Below are positions 27,266 through 36,356 of a DNA stretch of 46,171 nt, in pieces. The position numbers and the translations under genes are program-made. The DNA is from Tannerellaceae bacterium. GTDB lineage: Bacteria > Bacteroidota > Bacteroidia > Bacteroidales > Tannerellaceae. Positions within the stretch are counted from its first letter, which is position 1. Every line of letters starts with the position of its first letter. The DNA lies in contig JAJQAZ010000171.1 in NCBI GenBank assembly GCA_021203545.1, positions 1-46,171 on the forward strand. Reading direction: 5' to 3'. The notes below the pieces were generated by a model, which saw nothing but the letters and a program-made list of their open reading frames with translations, was not told the origin of the DNA and made no database searches.

Positions 27266-27533
27266 TTTCGCCCCTGATAAGGGGCAGTTTAATTTAGCCC
27301 ACGGCAGAGTGAGCGTAGCGAATGACACCGTGGGTTAGCATGTTCCACATTTATTCGGGCTGAAGGCCCAGCTAAAAATAGCCATAAATTCATTTCCCAT
27401 ATCATAATTGCTTAGTAAGTATAGAGTTGCCCCTTCAGGGCGCAGATCGTATCTGCTGTCTTATCCCACGGTGACATTCGCTACGCTCATTCTGCCGTGG
27501 GCTAAAATAAACTGCCCCTTATCAGGGGCGAAA
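27266..27533. repeat. 72-base inverted repeat with 124-base loop
   Basis: The left arm 27266-27337 and the right arm 27462-27533 match as reverse complements at 68 of 72 positions. The arms contain AGTGAGCGTAGCGAATGACA and ACGCTCATTCTGCCGTGGGC. The loop holds smaller hairpins, including TCGGGCTGAAGGCCCAGC. This is one of the longest palindromes in the window, next to the 3' end of the convergent protease gene. Confidence 0.75.
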
Positions 27534-27658
27534 CACATAAAAGATCTTTAGACAGAGGGGAGTTGTACTCCCCGACAAACAACTCTTAGGATTTGTAATC
27601 CTTTCTGCTAATATGGATACTTTATAAATGGGACTGGAAATCCCGTTTTTCTGCAAGG

Positions 27659-30600
27659 TTATTTACTCCAATCACGGGGAGCCGGAACACCGGGTAAGGG
27701 TTTCCGGTTTTTTAATTCTTTCATTACCTCTTCTATGGCGCGGTTTAACTGTTCATCTTCTCCGTTCCATTCTTTGATAGGGTCGTTGTCTACATAGATA
27801 TCGGGATCTACTCCATGGTTTTCGATGATCCATTCGCCCGTTTTGGCATCGTAACTGGTGAAGAAAGGTACACGCATATCCGAACCGTCCATGAAAGGTA
27901 ATGAAGCACTGATGCCTACAATGCCTCCCCAGGTACGGGTACCGATCAGTTTACCGAGTCCGAGTGCGCGGAATCCCCAGGGGAAGAGGTCGCCGTCGGA
28001 AGCAGAATATTTATTGATCAGGCATACTTTAGGGCCTACCTGTACGGCATCGGGTACGGTGCCGGTCTTGTCGGAGCCTCTGCGCATAGTCAGGCGATAC
28101 GGTTCCCTTGCCAATCTTTCCAGAATCATTGGGGATACATTGCCTCCACCGTTGGCACGGTCGTCGATGATCAGCCCTTCTTTATCCAACTGGGGATAGA
28201 AGTAACGGGAAAATTCGTTCAAACCTTCCGGGCCCATATCCGGGATATAAATATAACCTACCCTGCCGTTGGTGGCTTCGTCTACTTTGTGGATATTTTC
28301 CTGTATCCAGTTGTAATGATAAAGCGAATGTTCTTCGGTGAGCGGATTGATAACGATCTTGCGTGCACCCGCCAGTTGCGGTTTGCTGTTGATCATTAAC
28401 TCCGCCGGAATTTCTGCTTTGCCTACCAGGAGGGAATAGATATCTTTTACCGTGTTGGTACTAACGCCGTCGATTCCTACAATGAATTCACCTTCGCGCA
28501 CCTCTATACCTGGTTCGGTAAGGGGCGAACGGAGGCTTTTATTCCACGAAGCACCCGGAAGTATTTTTTCGATCCGGAAGAATCCGCTTTTATCCCGCGA
28601 TACTTCGGCACCCAGTAATTCCATAGAGATGCGTGGCGCACGGTTCATCTCGCCGGGGTTGAAGTAAGCATGTCCGCAGTTTAACTCCCCGATCATTTCG
28701 CCGACAATATAATTCAAATCCAATCTGTTTTTTACGTAGGGTAAAAGAACAGCATATTTTTCCTTCATCCCCTGCCAATCTACCCCGTGCATGTTCTCTA
28801 CATAAAAACCGTCGCGCATAGCCCGCCAGCCTTCGTTGAATATTTGTGCCCACTCTTTCGGATAGTCGGTAGTGATTTTCATATGCGTGAGGTTAACAGC
28901 CTCTTTCAGGTCTGCTTTTCCGGAAGGGATATCTGTTACATACAATTCTTTATTTTTAAAGAAAAGGGCTTTTTTGCTGCCCGGAGTTACATCCATGACT
29001 GCGCCTTCGGCAACCAGTTCTTCTTTTTGTTTTTTCAGGTCGTATAGATAGGTAGCTCCCCTACCCCGGTAAAATACTTTGCTGCCGTCGCAATAGAAAT
29101 TACTATAGAAAGATCCGGCTACCGGCAGTTTGATAATCCGGTCTGTAATGCCTTCCACATCTATCTTAACAACCGCCGGAGTTTCTTTGGCAGACTCTTC
29201 TTTGGGCTCTTTTTTGATTTCTGCATCTACCGGCAGGAAAGGCGAAGGAGTATCTTTGGTAAGTAGTGCCAGATAGACTCCCTGCATGTTGGTGTATACA
29301 TGGTTCCACTCTGCATTTCCATAGGTAGGATTGAAATCGCGTGCCGAAGCAAATACCAGGTATTTTCCGTCGGTACTGAAAACAGGCCGGTACGATTCGT
29401 ACCATTTGTCTGTTATGGGATATTCCTTTTTGTTTACCAGATCATATACATAAACAATGTTGTAGAAGTTGTCCGCAATGCGGGTATAAGTGATCCAGTT
29501 GTTATCCGGCGAGAAAGAGATATTGCGTGGTTCGCCGCCCGGATCCTGCAGGATAAGCGTTAGTTTTTTGCTATCTACATCCAGTAGATTGATCCGGTTC
29601 AGACGGTCTACATAAACTATCTTTTTGCTGTCAGGACTCCATTCGAACGTACGGATATAGGTATCGTTGTTTTTGGTAAGTTGTACCGGTTCCCCTCCTT
29701 CCGCACTTTGCAGATAGAGTTCTGTTTCGCCTGTCAGATCGGAAATGTAAGCAATGGAACGGCCGTCGGGCGACCATTGGGCATCCCGTTCGTGTGCTCC
29801 CGGTGTACGGGTAATATTTTTGGTTACCCCTTTATCAACAGGTATGTTGAAAACTTCTCCGCGGGTGGTTACGGCTATGCGTTCGCCACCGGGCGAAAGG
29901 CTTGCGGCTGTAATGTAGTTAGCTCCTTCTTTTATTTCGCTGCGGGCATATATATTATCCGAAGCGAGTGTGATTGTAACTTTTTCCGGATGCTTTGTGG
30001 TTGCATCCATTTTATAGATGTAACCTCCGTTTTCGAATACGATCAGGTTGCCGTTTGCACTGGGGAATTTTACATCGTATTCAGTGAAGTGGGTTACTTT
30101 TTTAGTTTCGCCTGTGCGGGTATTATACACAAAGATGTTCATGGTACGGTCGCGATCCGAGAGATAGAATATCTCCTCTCCTATCCACATCGGCATGATA
30201 TCCTGTGCATCGTTGTTACTGATGTTTTCCACCGATCCTTTGGCAGGATTGTATATCCAGATATCATCTGCCATTCCGCCTTTGTAATATTTCCAGGTAC
30301 GGAATTCGCGCATTACCCGGTTGTAAGCCAGTTGGCTTCCGTCCGGCGAGTAGCTGCAAAAACCACCTTCCGGTAAAGGTATTACTTCGGCCAGCCCTCC
30401 TTCTTTATCCACTTTATATAGTTTTCCTGTAAAGCCGTCGCTGATGCGGTTCCGGAAAAACAATCTGTTTACTGTCCGGAGTCCATGCCATGACTATATT
30501 GTTAGGGCCCATGCGGTCGCCCAGGTCGTCCCGTCTGTTGGTAGCGGTATAGGTAACCCGTAACGGTTCTCCACCGGTAGCCGGTATGGTGAACACTTCG

Positions 30601-30857
30601 GTATTGCCGTCGTATTGCCCGGTAAAGGCAATGGTTTGTCCGTCCGGCGAAAATTTAGGAAACATTTCATAACCTACATGGGATGTAAGCCGTCCGGCTT
30701 CGCCTCCTGTTACGGGAACTTTGTATAAATCGCCTGCATACGAGAATACGATCTCTTTTCCGTTGGTAGAAGGAAAACACAGTAGGCGTGCTTCTTCTGC
30801 TGCCCAGAGTGTAGTATAGGCAAAAAGGATAGCGGCAATAAAAAATATCTTTTTCAT
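27659..30857 (-). pseudogene. Tricorn-like S41 peptidase, frameshifted
   Basis: An exported tricorn-type protease with N-terminal WD40/TolB-like propeller repeats (DGQTIAFTGQYDGNTEVFTI, then SPDGRSIAYISDLTGETELY), a PDZ domain (EVREGEFIVGIDGVSTNTVK) and a C-terminal S41 domain with DRANGGGNVSPMIL and YSASDGDLFPWGFRALGLGK. The signal peptide is MKKIFFIAAILFAYTTLWAA. The N-terminal frame ends after DSKQIVF followed by PEPHQRR. Removing one base from the A5 run at 30456-30460 (plus strand) continues it as RNRISDGFTGKLYKVDKEGG. The restored protein has about 1066 residues, the usual length. A divergent promoter with mutS lies upstream. Whether it works in the cell depends on the shift being real. 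Confidence 0.85.
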
Positions 30858-30897
30858 ATCGTAAAAGTTTTTAAAAGTAGATGCAATTTGTTTTACA

Positions 30898-30905
30898 CAA
30901 AGATA
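30898..30905 (-). promoter_or_regulatory. -7 promoter element for the tricorn gene
   Basis: TATCTTTG on the minus strand, 40 bases before the ATG at 30857. It faces the mutS element at 30939, so the two genes share a divergent control region. Confidence 0.45.
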
Positions 30906-30938
30906 CGGAACGTGTGATAAATTTAACGGTTAAACTTG

Positions 30939-30946
30939 TACCTTTG
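30939..30946 (+). promoter_or_regulatory. -7 promoter element for mutS
   Basis: TACCTTTG matches TAnnTTTG, 30 bases before ATG 30977. Confidence 0.5.
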
Positions 30947-30976
30947 TGTGATTTTTATAAAATAACAAACACGACC

Positions 30977-33587
30977 ATGGCAAAGCAGATAGTTGAGACT
31001 CCAATGATGAAACAATATTTCGATATTAAGGCGAAACATCCGGACGCGATTTTGCTGTTCAGGGTAGGGGACTTTTACGAAATGTATGGCGACGATGCTG
31101 TGATAGGAGCCGAGATCGTGGGAATTGTACAGACTAAGAAAGCCAACGGCCCCGGGCAGTTTATTGAAATGGCCGGATTTCCACACCATGCACTGGATAC
31201 TTATCTGCCTAAATTGGTTCGTGCTGGTAAGCGGGTGGCTATCTGTGACCAGCTGGAAGACCCGAAGATGACCAAGAAGTTGGTGAAACGGGGTGTGACG
31301 GAGTTGGTTACACCCGGTGTTTCGATCAATGATACCATACTGAATCACAAAGAAAATAACTTTCTGGCCTCTGTTCATTTTGGAAAAGGGAGCTGTGGTG
31401 TGGCCTTTCTGGATATATCAACAGGCGAATTCCTGACGGCAGAAGGCCCCCGGGAGTATATAGATAAGTTACTGAATAATTTTTCTCCTAAAGAGGTACT
31501 GATAGAACGTGCCAACCGGAAGAGGTTTGAGGAAGATTTCGGGCGTTTCCTGACTTTTGAAATGGAGGATTGGGCGTTTACTCCTGATTCGGCACAGGAG
31601 CGTTTACTGAAACATTTTGAAACAAAGAACCTGAAAGGGTTTGGCGTGCAACACCTGAAGCTTGGTGTTGTAGCAGCAGGAGCAATCCTGCATTATCTGG
31701 ATCTTACACAACATACACAAATAGCGCATATTACCGCACTGGCCCGTATTGAAGAAGACCGGTATGTACGGTTGGATAAGTTTACTGTGCGTAGTCTGGA
31801 GCTGATTGGTACTATGAACGAAGACGGTACCAGTTTGCTGGATGTTCTGGATCATACGGTGTCGCCTATGGGCTCGCGGATGTTGCGCCGGTGGTTGCTT
31901 TTTCCTTTGAAAGATATTAAACCGATTCAGGAACGGCAGGATGTGGTGGAGTACTTTTTTCGTCACCCGGATATGAAGGAGTTGCTGGAAACCCAATTGG
32001 CACAAATAGGGGATCTGGAACGAATTATTTCGAAAGTGGCTGTAGGACGGGTTTCGCCCCGTGAAGTGGTGCAGTTGAAAGTGGCGCTACGAGCTATTGA
32101 ACCAATCAAAGAGGCCTGCCTGAATAGTGACGAACCGAGCCTGTGCCGGATTGGCGAGCAACTGAATCCCTGTACCCTGATACGGGAACGGATAGAGAAG
32201 GAGGTAATGCCTGACCCGCCGTTGTTGCTTAATAAAGGAAATGTGATTTCGAAAGGGGTAAACCAGGAAGCTGGACGATCTGCGTGCGATCGCTTATTCC
32301 GGTAAAGATTATCTGTTGCAATTACAACAAAAGGAGAGCGAACAGACAGGGATTCCCAGTCTGAAAATAGCGTTTAATAATGTATTTGGTTACTATATTG
32401 AGGTAAGGAATACGCATAAAGATAAAGTGCCGCCCGAGTGGATACGTAAACAAACGTTGGTTAATGCGGAGCGGTATATTACAGAAGAGCTGAAAGAGTA
32501 CGAAGAAAAAATACTGGGTGCCGAAGAGAAAATACTGGCGCTGGAAGCCCGTCTGTTTAATGATCTGGTATTGTGTTTAATGGAATATATTCCCCCCATA
32601 CAGGTAGATGCAAGCCTGATAGGCCGTCTGGATTGTTTGTTGTCGTTTGCCCGTGCAGCTAAACTGAATAAATATATCCGTCCGGTGGTAGAAGATAGTG
32701 ATGTGATTGATATCAAAGGTGGACGGCATCCGGTGATTGAGAAACAGATGCCGGTAGGAGAGGCCTACATTGCCAATGATGTATATCTGGATAGCGAGAA
32801 ACAGCAGATTATTATTACCGGGCCCAATATGGCTGGTAAGTCGGCTTTGTTACGGCAAACAGCGCTTATTACGCTTATGGCACAGATTGGTTGTTTTGTT
32901 CCGGCTGAAAGTGTGCGCCTGGGATTGGTAGATAAGATTTTTACAAGGGTAGGGGCTTCGGATAATATTTCGCTGGGCGAATCGACTTTTATGGTGGAGA
33001 TGAACGAAGCGGCGGATATCCTGAATAACCTTTCTTCGCGCAGTTTGGTGCTCTTTGATGAGTTAGGACGAGGTACCAGTACATACGACGGTATTTCCAT
33101 TGCCTGGGCCATTGTGGAGTACATACACGACCATACCACGATGCGTGCTAAAACACTTTTCGCTACACATTACCATGAACTGAATGAAATGGAACGTTCC
33201 TTTAAACGGATCAAGAATTATAATGTGTCGGTGAAGGAGGTAAATAAGAAGGTGATTTTTATGCGTAAGCTGGTACCCGGTGGTAGTGAACATAGCTTTG
33301 GTATCCATGTAGCAAAAATGGCCGGTATGCCTAAAAGTATTGTGAAAAGAGCGGATGAAATACTGAAACAGTTAGAAACAGATAACCGCCAGGAAGGAAT
33401 CAGCAGTAAACCGGTGAAGAATATAGCTTCCGGTGGCGAAGGGTATCAACTGAATTTCTTCCAGTTGGACGATCCTGTTCTGAGCCGTGTACGGGATGAA
33501 ATAAAGAATATCGATGTAAATAACCTGACCCCGATAGAGGCTCTTAATAAACTGAACGAGATCAAGAAGATTATTAGTGGGAAGTGA
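30977..33587 (+). pseudogene. mutS: DNA mismatch repair protein MutS, frameshifted
   Basis: It recognises mismatches and small loops and recruits MutL. The start at 30977 ([20 protein letters not shown]) is chosen because a -7 element lies 30 bases upstream. The mismatch-reading F-x-E is in [14 protein letters not shown]. The connector and core domains follow, then Walker A ([14 protein letters not shown]), Walker B ([16 protein letters not shown]) and the ATFHYHEL-like ATHYHEL. The open frame breaks near 32267-32271, where AACCAGGAAGCTGGACG has one base too many: the family reading is [20 protein letters not shown]. The downstream half is in the next frame, so the broken form would lack the ATPase domain. 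Restored length is 870 residues, normal for MutS. Confidence 0.9.
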
Positions 33588-33593
33588 AACTCT

Positions 33594-33625
33594 CACACCC
33601 CCTAACCCCCTAAAGGGGGGATTGG
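33594..33625. repeat. CCCCCTAAAGGGGG element after mutS
   Basis: CACACCCCCTAACCCCCTAA followed by AGGGGGGATTGG. It lies 6 bases past the mutS stop, between convergent genes. Confidence 0.65.
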
Positions 33626-33648
33626 TACCATGGGTTTGGCGTAGTTTC

Positions 33649-33685
33649 CAGGTTCGGCATTGGCGTCCTCGCTACGTCGAACCTG
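33649..33685. repeat. Hairpin with GCGTCCTCGCTACG core
   Basis: CAGGTTCG pairs with CGAACCTG and encloses GCGTCCTCGCTACG. The core is shared with the cloverleaf element at 36202-36326. It lies between convergent mutS and the DUF4252 gene. Confidence 0.6.
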
Positions 33686-33698
33686 AAATGAGTAGTTA

Positions 33699-34160
33699 TT
33701 AATCTACTTCGCTGATAACATCCTGTATATCCTGTAGGGTGAATTTGCCTAATAGCTGGATGATTGTGAATCCGTCGTCGGTGTCGGCCAGCATTAGCAT
33801 TTCGGATATTTTATCTCCTTTCTTTTGGATGTAAAAGTTGGCTTTTGTTTTTCCGTCTTTTACTCTCATCAGCTCTTCATGTTCTTTGCCTGCGATGCCT
33901 TTGAAGTCTTTCCGCATATTCTCTGCCTGATCTTTATTGTTGGTGGTGAGAATTTGTAGTCCTTCTATTTTACCGGTCATATTCATTAGGTTGAGGCCGG
34001 CAGTTTGTACTGAAGGGAATATCATATCAAACATTGCTTTCGAGATGTAAACAGAGGTTACATGATCCTCGTCGGCATATTTATCGAATAGTTTTTTCTG
34101 TCCGAAACAAACGGATGAGAATAAGATGCATATAGAGAGTAGAATATATTTTGTTTTCAT
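33699..34160 (-). CDS. DUF4252 family secreted protein 2
   Basis: A 153-residue exported protein of the DUF4252 family; its function is unknown. From ATG 34160 it begins with a signal peptide (MKTKYILLSICILFSSVCFG) and the motif KKLFDKYADEDHVTSVYISK, then MFDMIFPSVQTAGLNL and a mixed alpha/beta body. The longer start at 34172 overlaps the anti-sigma gene. It ends the run DUF4252, sigma, anti-sigma, DUF4252. Because this is the regulator's operon, the two DUF4252 proteins may sense or answer an envelope signal (inference). The frame is intact. Confidence 0.8.
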   Translation of the reverse strand: MKTKYILLSICILFSSVCFGQKKLFDKYADEDHVTSVYISKAMFDMIFPSVQTAGLNLMNMTGKIEGLQILTTNNKDQAENMRKDFKGIAGKEHEELMRVKDGKTKANFYIQKKGDKISEMLMLADTDDGFTIIQLLGKFTLQDIQDVISEVD

Positions 34161-34164
34161 AATT

Positions 34165-34662
34165 TTAATCATTTAATTGTTTGTGAACGATATGGTTGAT
34201 TTTGTTGATTTCCTGCTGTGCCTCTTTCATTTGAGCCAGTCCGGTATTGAGTTGTTCAGAGAGGAAGAGCAGTGCCTCTTCGGCTACTAAGGCTGCTTCC
34301 ATAGGATCCTGGAATGTGTCGGTTAGCATAGGTTCGCGTTTTTGTTGATAACCGATAAATATTCCGATGCATACTAAAGCAACAGTAGCCAGGCTTGCAA
34401 CGCGCGACAGATATATACGCATAGAAGAGGATTTGCTTTTAAAGATGTGGGCCGATAACTTTTCTGTTAAACGCTCTTCCAATCCGTCCGGTAAAGGAAT
34501 CTCTGTTATGTTGAGATATCTTTCAAAGATTACCTTTTCTGCCAGCCACTCTTCCGGCAGGTTTCCGTTGAGGAAAAACTCTTTTAATTCCTTTTCCTCT
34601 TCGGGAGAGGTGAGGCCGTTATAAAAGGCATCCAGTAGCTGTTTAATATCTTTGCTGTTCAT
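34165..34662 (-). CDS. Putative anti-sigma factor, single membrane segment
   Basis: A 165-residue protein with a cytoplasmic N-terminal part (NSKDIKQLLDAFYNGLTSPE at the start, with the EEEKELKEFF segment as in Bacteroidota anti-sigma proteins), one membrane segment (VASLATVALVCIGIFIGY, about residues 88-105) and a charged periplasmic tail. No enzyme motif is seen. It overlaps the ECF sigma gene by 20 bases, which together with the membrane topology suggests that it holds that sigma factor inactive. No zinc-binding HxxxCxxC motif is visible, so it is not of the ZAS type. Confidence 0.7.
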   Translation of the reverse strand: MNSKDIKQLLDAFYNGLTSPEEEKELKEFFLNGNLPEEWLAEKVIFERYLNITEIPLPDGLEERLTEKLSAHIFKSKSSSMRIYLSRVASLATVALVCIGIFIGYQQKREPMLTDTFQDPMEAALVAEEALLFLSEQLNTGLAQMKEAQQEINKINHIVHKQLND

Positions 34663-35161
34663 ACTGTGTTACTTTATTAAGTTGAGCCCGGATCATTTTG
34701 CGTGCCCGGGATAATAATACCCGTATGTTAACGGCACTGAGTCCGGTTATTTCTTCGATTTCTTCCATTGAACACTCCTCTATTCCCCGCAGCCTGATCA
34801 CCATTCGCTGGTTTTCGGGAAGTGTTTCTATCATTTTTCCCACCTGCTGAACCTCGTCCTGCCGGATAACTGCCTTTTCCGGTGTGTCGTTTATTGTTAT
34901 TACCATTTGTTCCGGAATATCTCCGCGTTTGCTGTTATATGCAGAGCGAAGGAAATCAAAACAGAGGTTTTTTACAAGTGTTACACAAAAGGCTTCCGGA
35001 TTCTCGATATGGGAGAGTTCACCTCTTTTATCCCAAAGTTTGCAGTATAGTTCCTGTAGAATATCTTCAGCATCGTTGCTGTTTTCAGTCAGGGTAAAAG
35101 CAATCCGGTATAGCCGGGGGTGGAGGGGAAGAAATTGCCTTTTAAAGCTTTCTTCATCCAT
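34643..35161 (-). CDS. ECF-family RNA polymerase sigma factor
   Basis: A 172-residue ECF sigma factor. Region 2 is seen in RLYRIAFTLTENSNDAEDIL and QELYCKLWDKR. Region 4 is seen in LPENQRMVIRLRGIEECSME and EIEEITGLSAVNIRVLLSRA, the helix-turn-helix that reads the -35 region. It overlaps its neighbours on both sides by 8 and 20 bases, so translation is coupled. Together with the membrane anti-sigma gene and two secreted DUF4252 proteins it probably controls an envelope response. The frame is intact, in contrast to the ECF factor of the glycan locus. Confidence 0.9.
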   Translation of the reverse strand: MDEESFKRQFLPLHPRLYRIAFTLTENSNDAEDILQELYCKLWDKRGELSHIENPEAFCVTLVKNLCFDFLRSAYNSKRGDIPEQMVITINDTPEKAVIRQDEVQQVGKMIETLPENQRMVIRLRGIEECSMEEIEEITGLSAVNIRVLLSRARKMIRAQLNKVTQYEQQRY

Positions 35162-35609
35162 TGCCGTGTTGTTTGGTAATCTTTTCGATATCCGAAGGTT
35201 TGATCTTTCCCTTTATCCGGACCAATGCCGCATCGTTGTTACCGGTAGTAAGTACAACCAGCTCTCTGATTGTTTGTTTGTGCATTTTTACCAGTACTTT
35301 GGTACGCTGCCCCTCTTCGTTGGCAGATACCATAGTGTCGAATGCCGGGTCTTTGAGGTTGCGGATTGCCTGGTTCAACTCTTTTTTCGTTTCTTCATCA
35401 CAACGTTCAAAAGAGAGTACCTCTACGCTTTTTACACCCATTGTTTCTGTGAACATGCTTGCGCATGCCATGATCATACTTCCCAGCTTAACATGCGTTA
35501 CATTCTTCTGTTTTGCATAGGAGCTAAAGAGTTGATCCATATTATTCTGGCCAAAACTCAATTGAGCAGCCATTATAAGTGCCAGAGTAAATACTATTTT
35601 CTTAATCAT
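35154..35609 (-). CDS. DUF4252 family secreted protein 1
   Basis: A 151-residue exported protein of the DUF4252 family, a paralog of that at 33699-34160. Signal peptide MIKKIVFTLALIMAAQLSFG and then QNNMDQLFSSYAKQKNVTHV, followed by a body of alternating helices and strands. It is the first gene of the sigma operon. A TAAATTTG element (minus strand) lies 23 bases upstream. Its overlap with the sigma gene by 8 bases suggests coupling. Function unknown. Confidence 0.8.
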   Translation of the reverse strand: MIKKIVFTLALIMAAQLSFGQNNMDQLFSSYAKQKNVTHVKLGSMIMACASMFTETMGVKSVEVLSFERCDEETKKELNQAIRNLKDPAFDTMVSANEEGQRTKVLVKMHKQTIRELVVLTTGNNDAALVRIKGKIKPSDIEKITKQHGNG

Positions 35610-35632
35610 ATCGTTCGTTTTTTACAAGTTAT

Positions 35633-35640
35633 CAAATTTA
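35633..35640 (-). promoter_or_regulatory. -7 promoter element for the DUF4252/sigma operon
   Basis: TAAATTTG on the minus strand, 23 bases before the ATG at 35609. Confidence 0.4.
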
Positions 35641-35836
35641 ATTTAACCTCTTCCCGGGTAGCGCGCGCTTTATTAAGAAGTTTCTGTAATAAAGACGAAC
35701 CGGGTATTGTATTTGTTACACAAGAAACGTGTTTTTTTCTTAGATAATAGTTCTTCCTTATTATTAACATCTGTTTTCCAACAAATTAACGTTGTTGTTG
35801 TTTTTCAGTTGCATGTAAATATAAAGAAAAGAAATG

Positions 35837-36193
35837 ATGAAAAATATAGTTGTATCCATACTTATAAGTTTTGCTTTTTTAGTAGCAGGAACAGTTTCTG
35901 CACAGGATGTGAAGAAGAAAACAAAAGAAGGCTGGAATAAGGTAGAAGATAAGAGTGAGAATGCCTGGGATAAAACCAAGGAGGGAACCGAAAAGGCATG
36001 GGACAAGACCAAAGAAGGTACAGAGAAAGCGTGGGATAAAACGAAAGAAGGTTCTGAAAAGGCCTGGGATAAAACGAAGGACGGAACCGAGGATGCCTGG
36101 GACAAGACTAAAGATAAGAGCGAAGAAGTTTGGGATAAAACCAAACATGAAACTAAGAAAGATGCCCGCAAAGTAAAAGATAAACTGGATTAA
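35837..36193 (+). CDS. Exported protein with 11-residue LEA-like repeats
   Basis: A 118-residue protein with a signal peptide (MKNIVVSILISFAFLVAGTV, cleaved near SAQ) and then seven copies of an 11-residue unit with the rule W-D-K-T-K-x-G-x-E-K-A, from about residue 34 to 110, giving a tryptophan every 11 residues. The last part is DARKVKDKLD. Such highly charged 11-mers recall group 3 LEA proteins and similar amphipathic helices of desiccation and stress proteins, which fold on membranes or on drying. The DNA repeats almost as exactly as the protein, so the repeat number may vary between strains. A start at 35834 is also possible. No clear -7 element is seen. Confidence 0.75.
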   Translation: MKNIVVSILISFAFLVAGTVSAQDVKKKTKEGWNKVEDKSENAWDKTKEGTEKAWDKTKEGTEKAWDKTKEGSEKAWDKTKDGTEDAWDKTKDKSEEVWDKTKHETKKDARKVKDKLD

Positions 36194-36201
36194 CAGTAGT
36201 T

Positions 36202-36326
36202 ATTCTATCCGTTCGGCATAGCGTCCTCGCTATGCCGCTAAAATGGGTGAAGCTCTTGCTTCACGTGAGGCTGGAGCCTCACTTCTTACACCGACGTAGC
36301 GAAGACGCTACGCCGAACAGATAGAA
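36202..36326. repeat. Cloverleaf-like repeat element
   Basis: The outer arms 36202-36236 and about 36292-36326 are reverse complements at 30 of 35 positions. Inside lie two further hairpins, GTGAAGCTCTTGCTTCAC and GTGAGGCTGGAGCCTCAC. The arms are themselves palindromic (GGCATAGCGTCCTCGCTATG and the GCGTAGCGAAGACGCTACGC unit). The sequence could fold like a cloverleaf. It lies between the LEA-like and kduI genes, which converge. Confidence 0.7.
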
Positions 36327-36356
36327 CTTGTTTTTGTTTTTATTGCTTGATTGAAA

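Larger units (their letters stand above)
26765..27658. repeat. Large gap with hairpin arrays and long inverted repeat
   Basis: About 890 bases between two convergent genes. It holds a hairpin cluster (26847-26930), an unexplained stretch that could encode a short peptide on the minus strand (about 27042-27190, without a start codon), a 72-base inverted repeat (27266-27337 with 27462-27533) and three small hairpins before the protease stop (GGGGAGTTGTACTCCCC at 27557-27573, AGGATTTGTAATCCT at 27588-27602, GGGACTGGAAATCCC at 27630-27644). No complete gene is supported. Confidence 0.6.

Noticed and set aside
27266-27533. Insertion sequence
   Set aside because: The inverted repeats are long, but the loop holds only 124 bases and no transposase. 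A MITE-like or structural element fits better.
30881-30976. Longer MutS N-terminus
   Set aside because: The frame is open from 30881, but it covers both promoters, and [11 protein letters not shown] is the normal start of the family.
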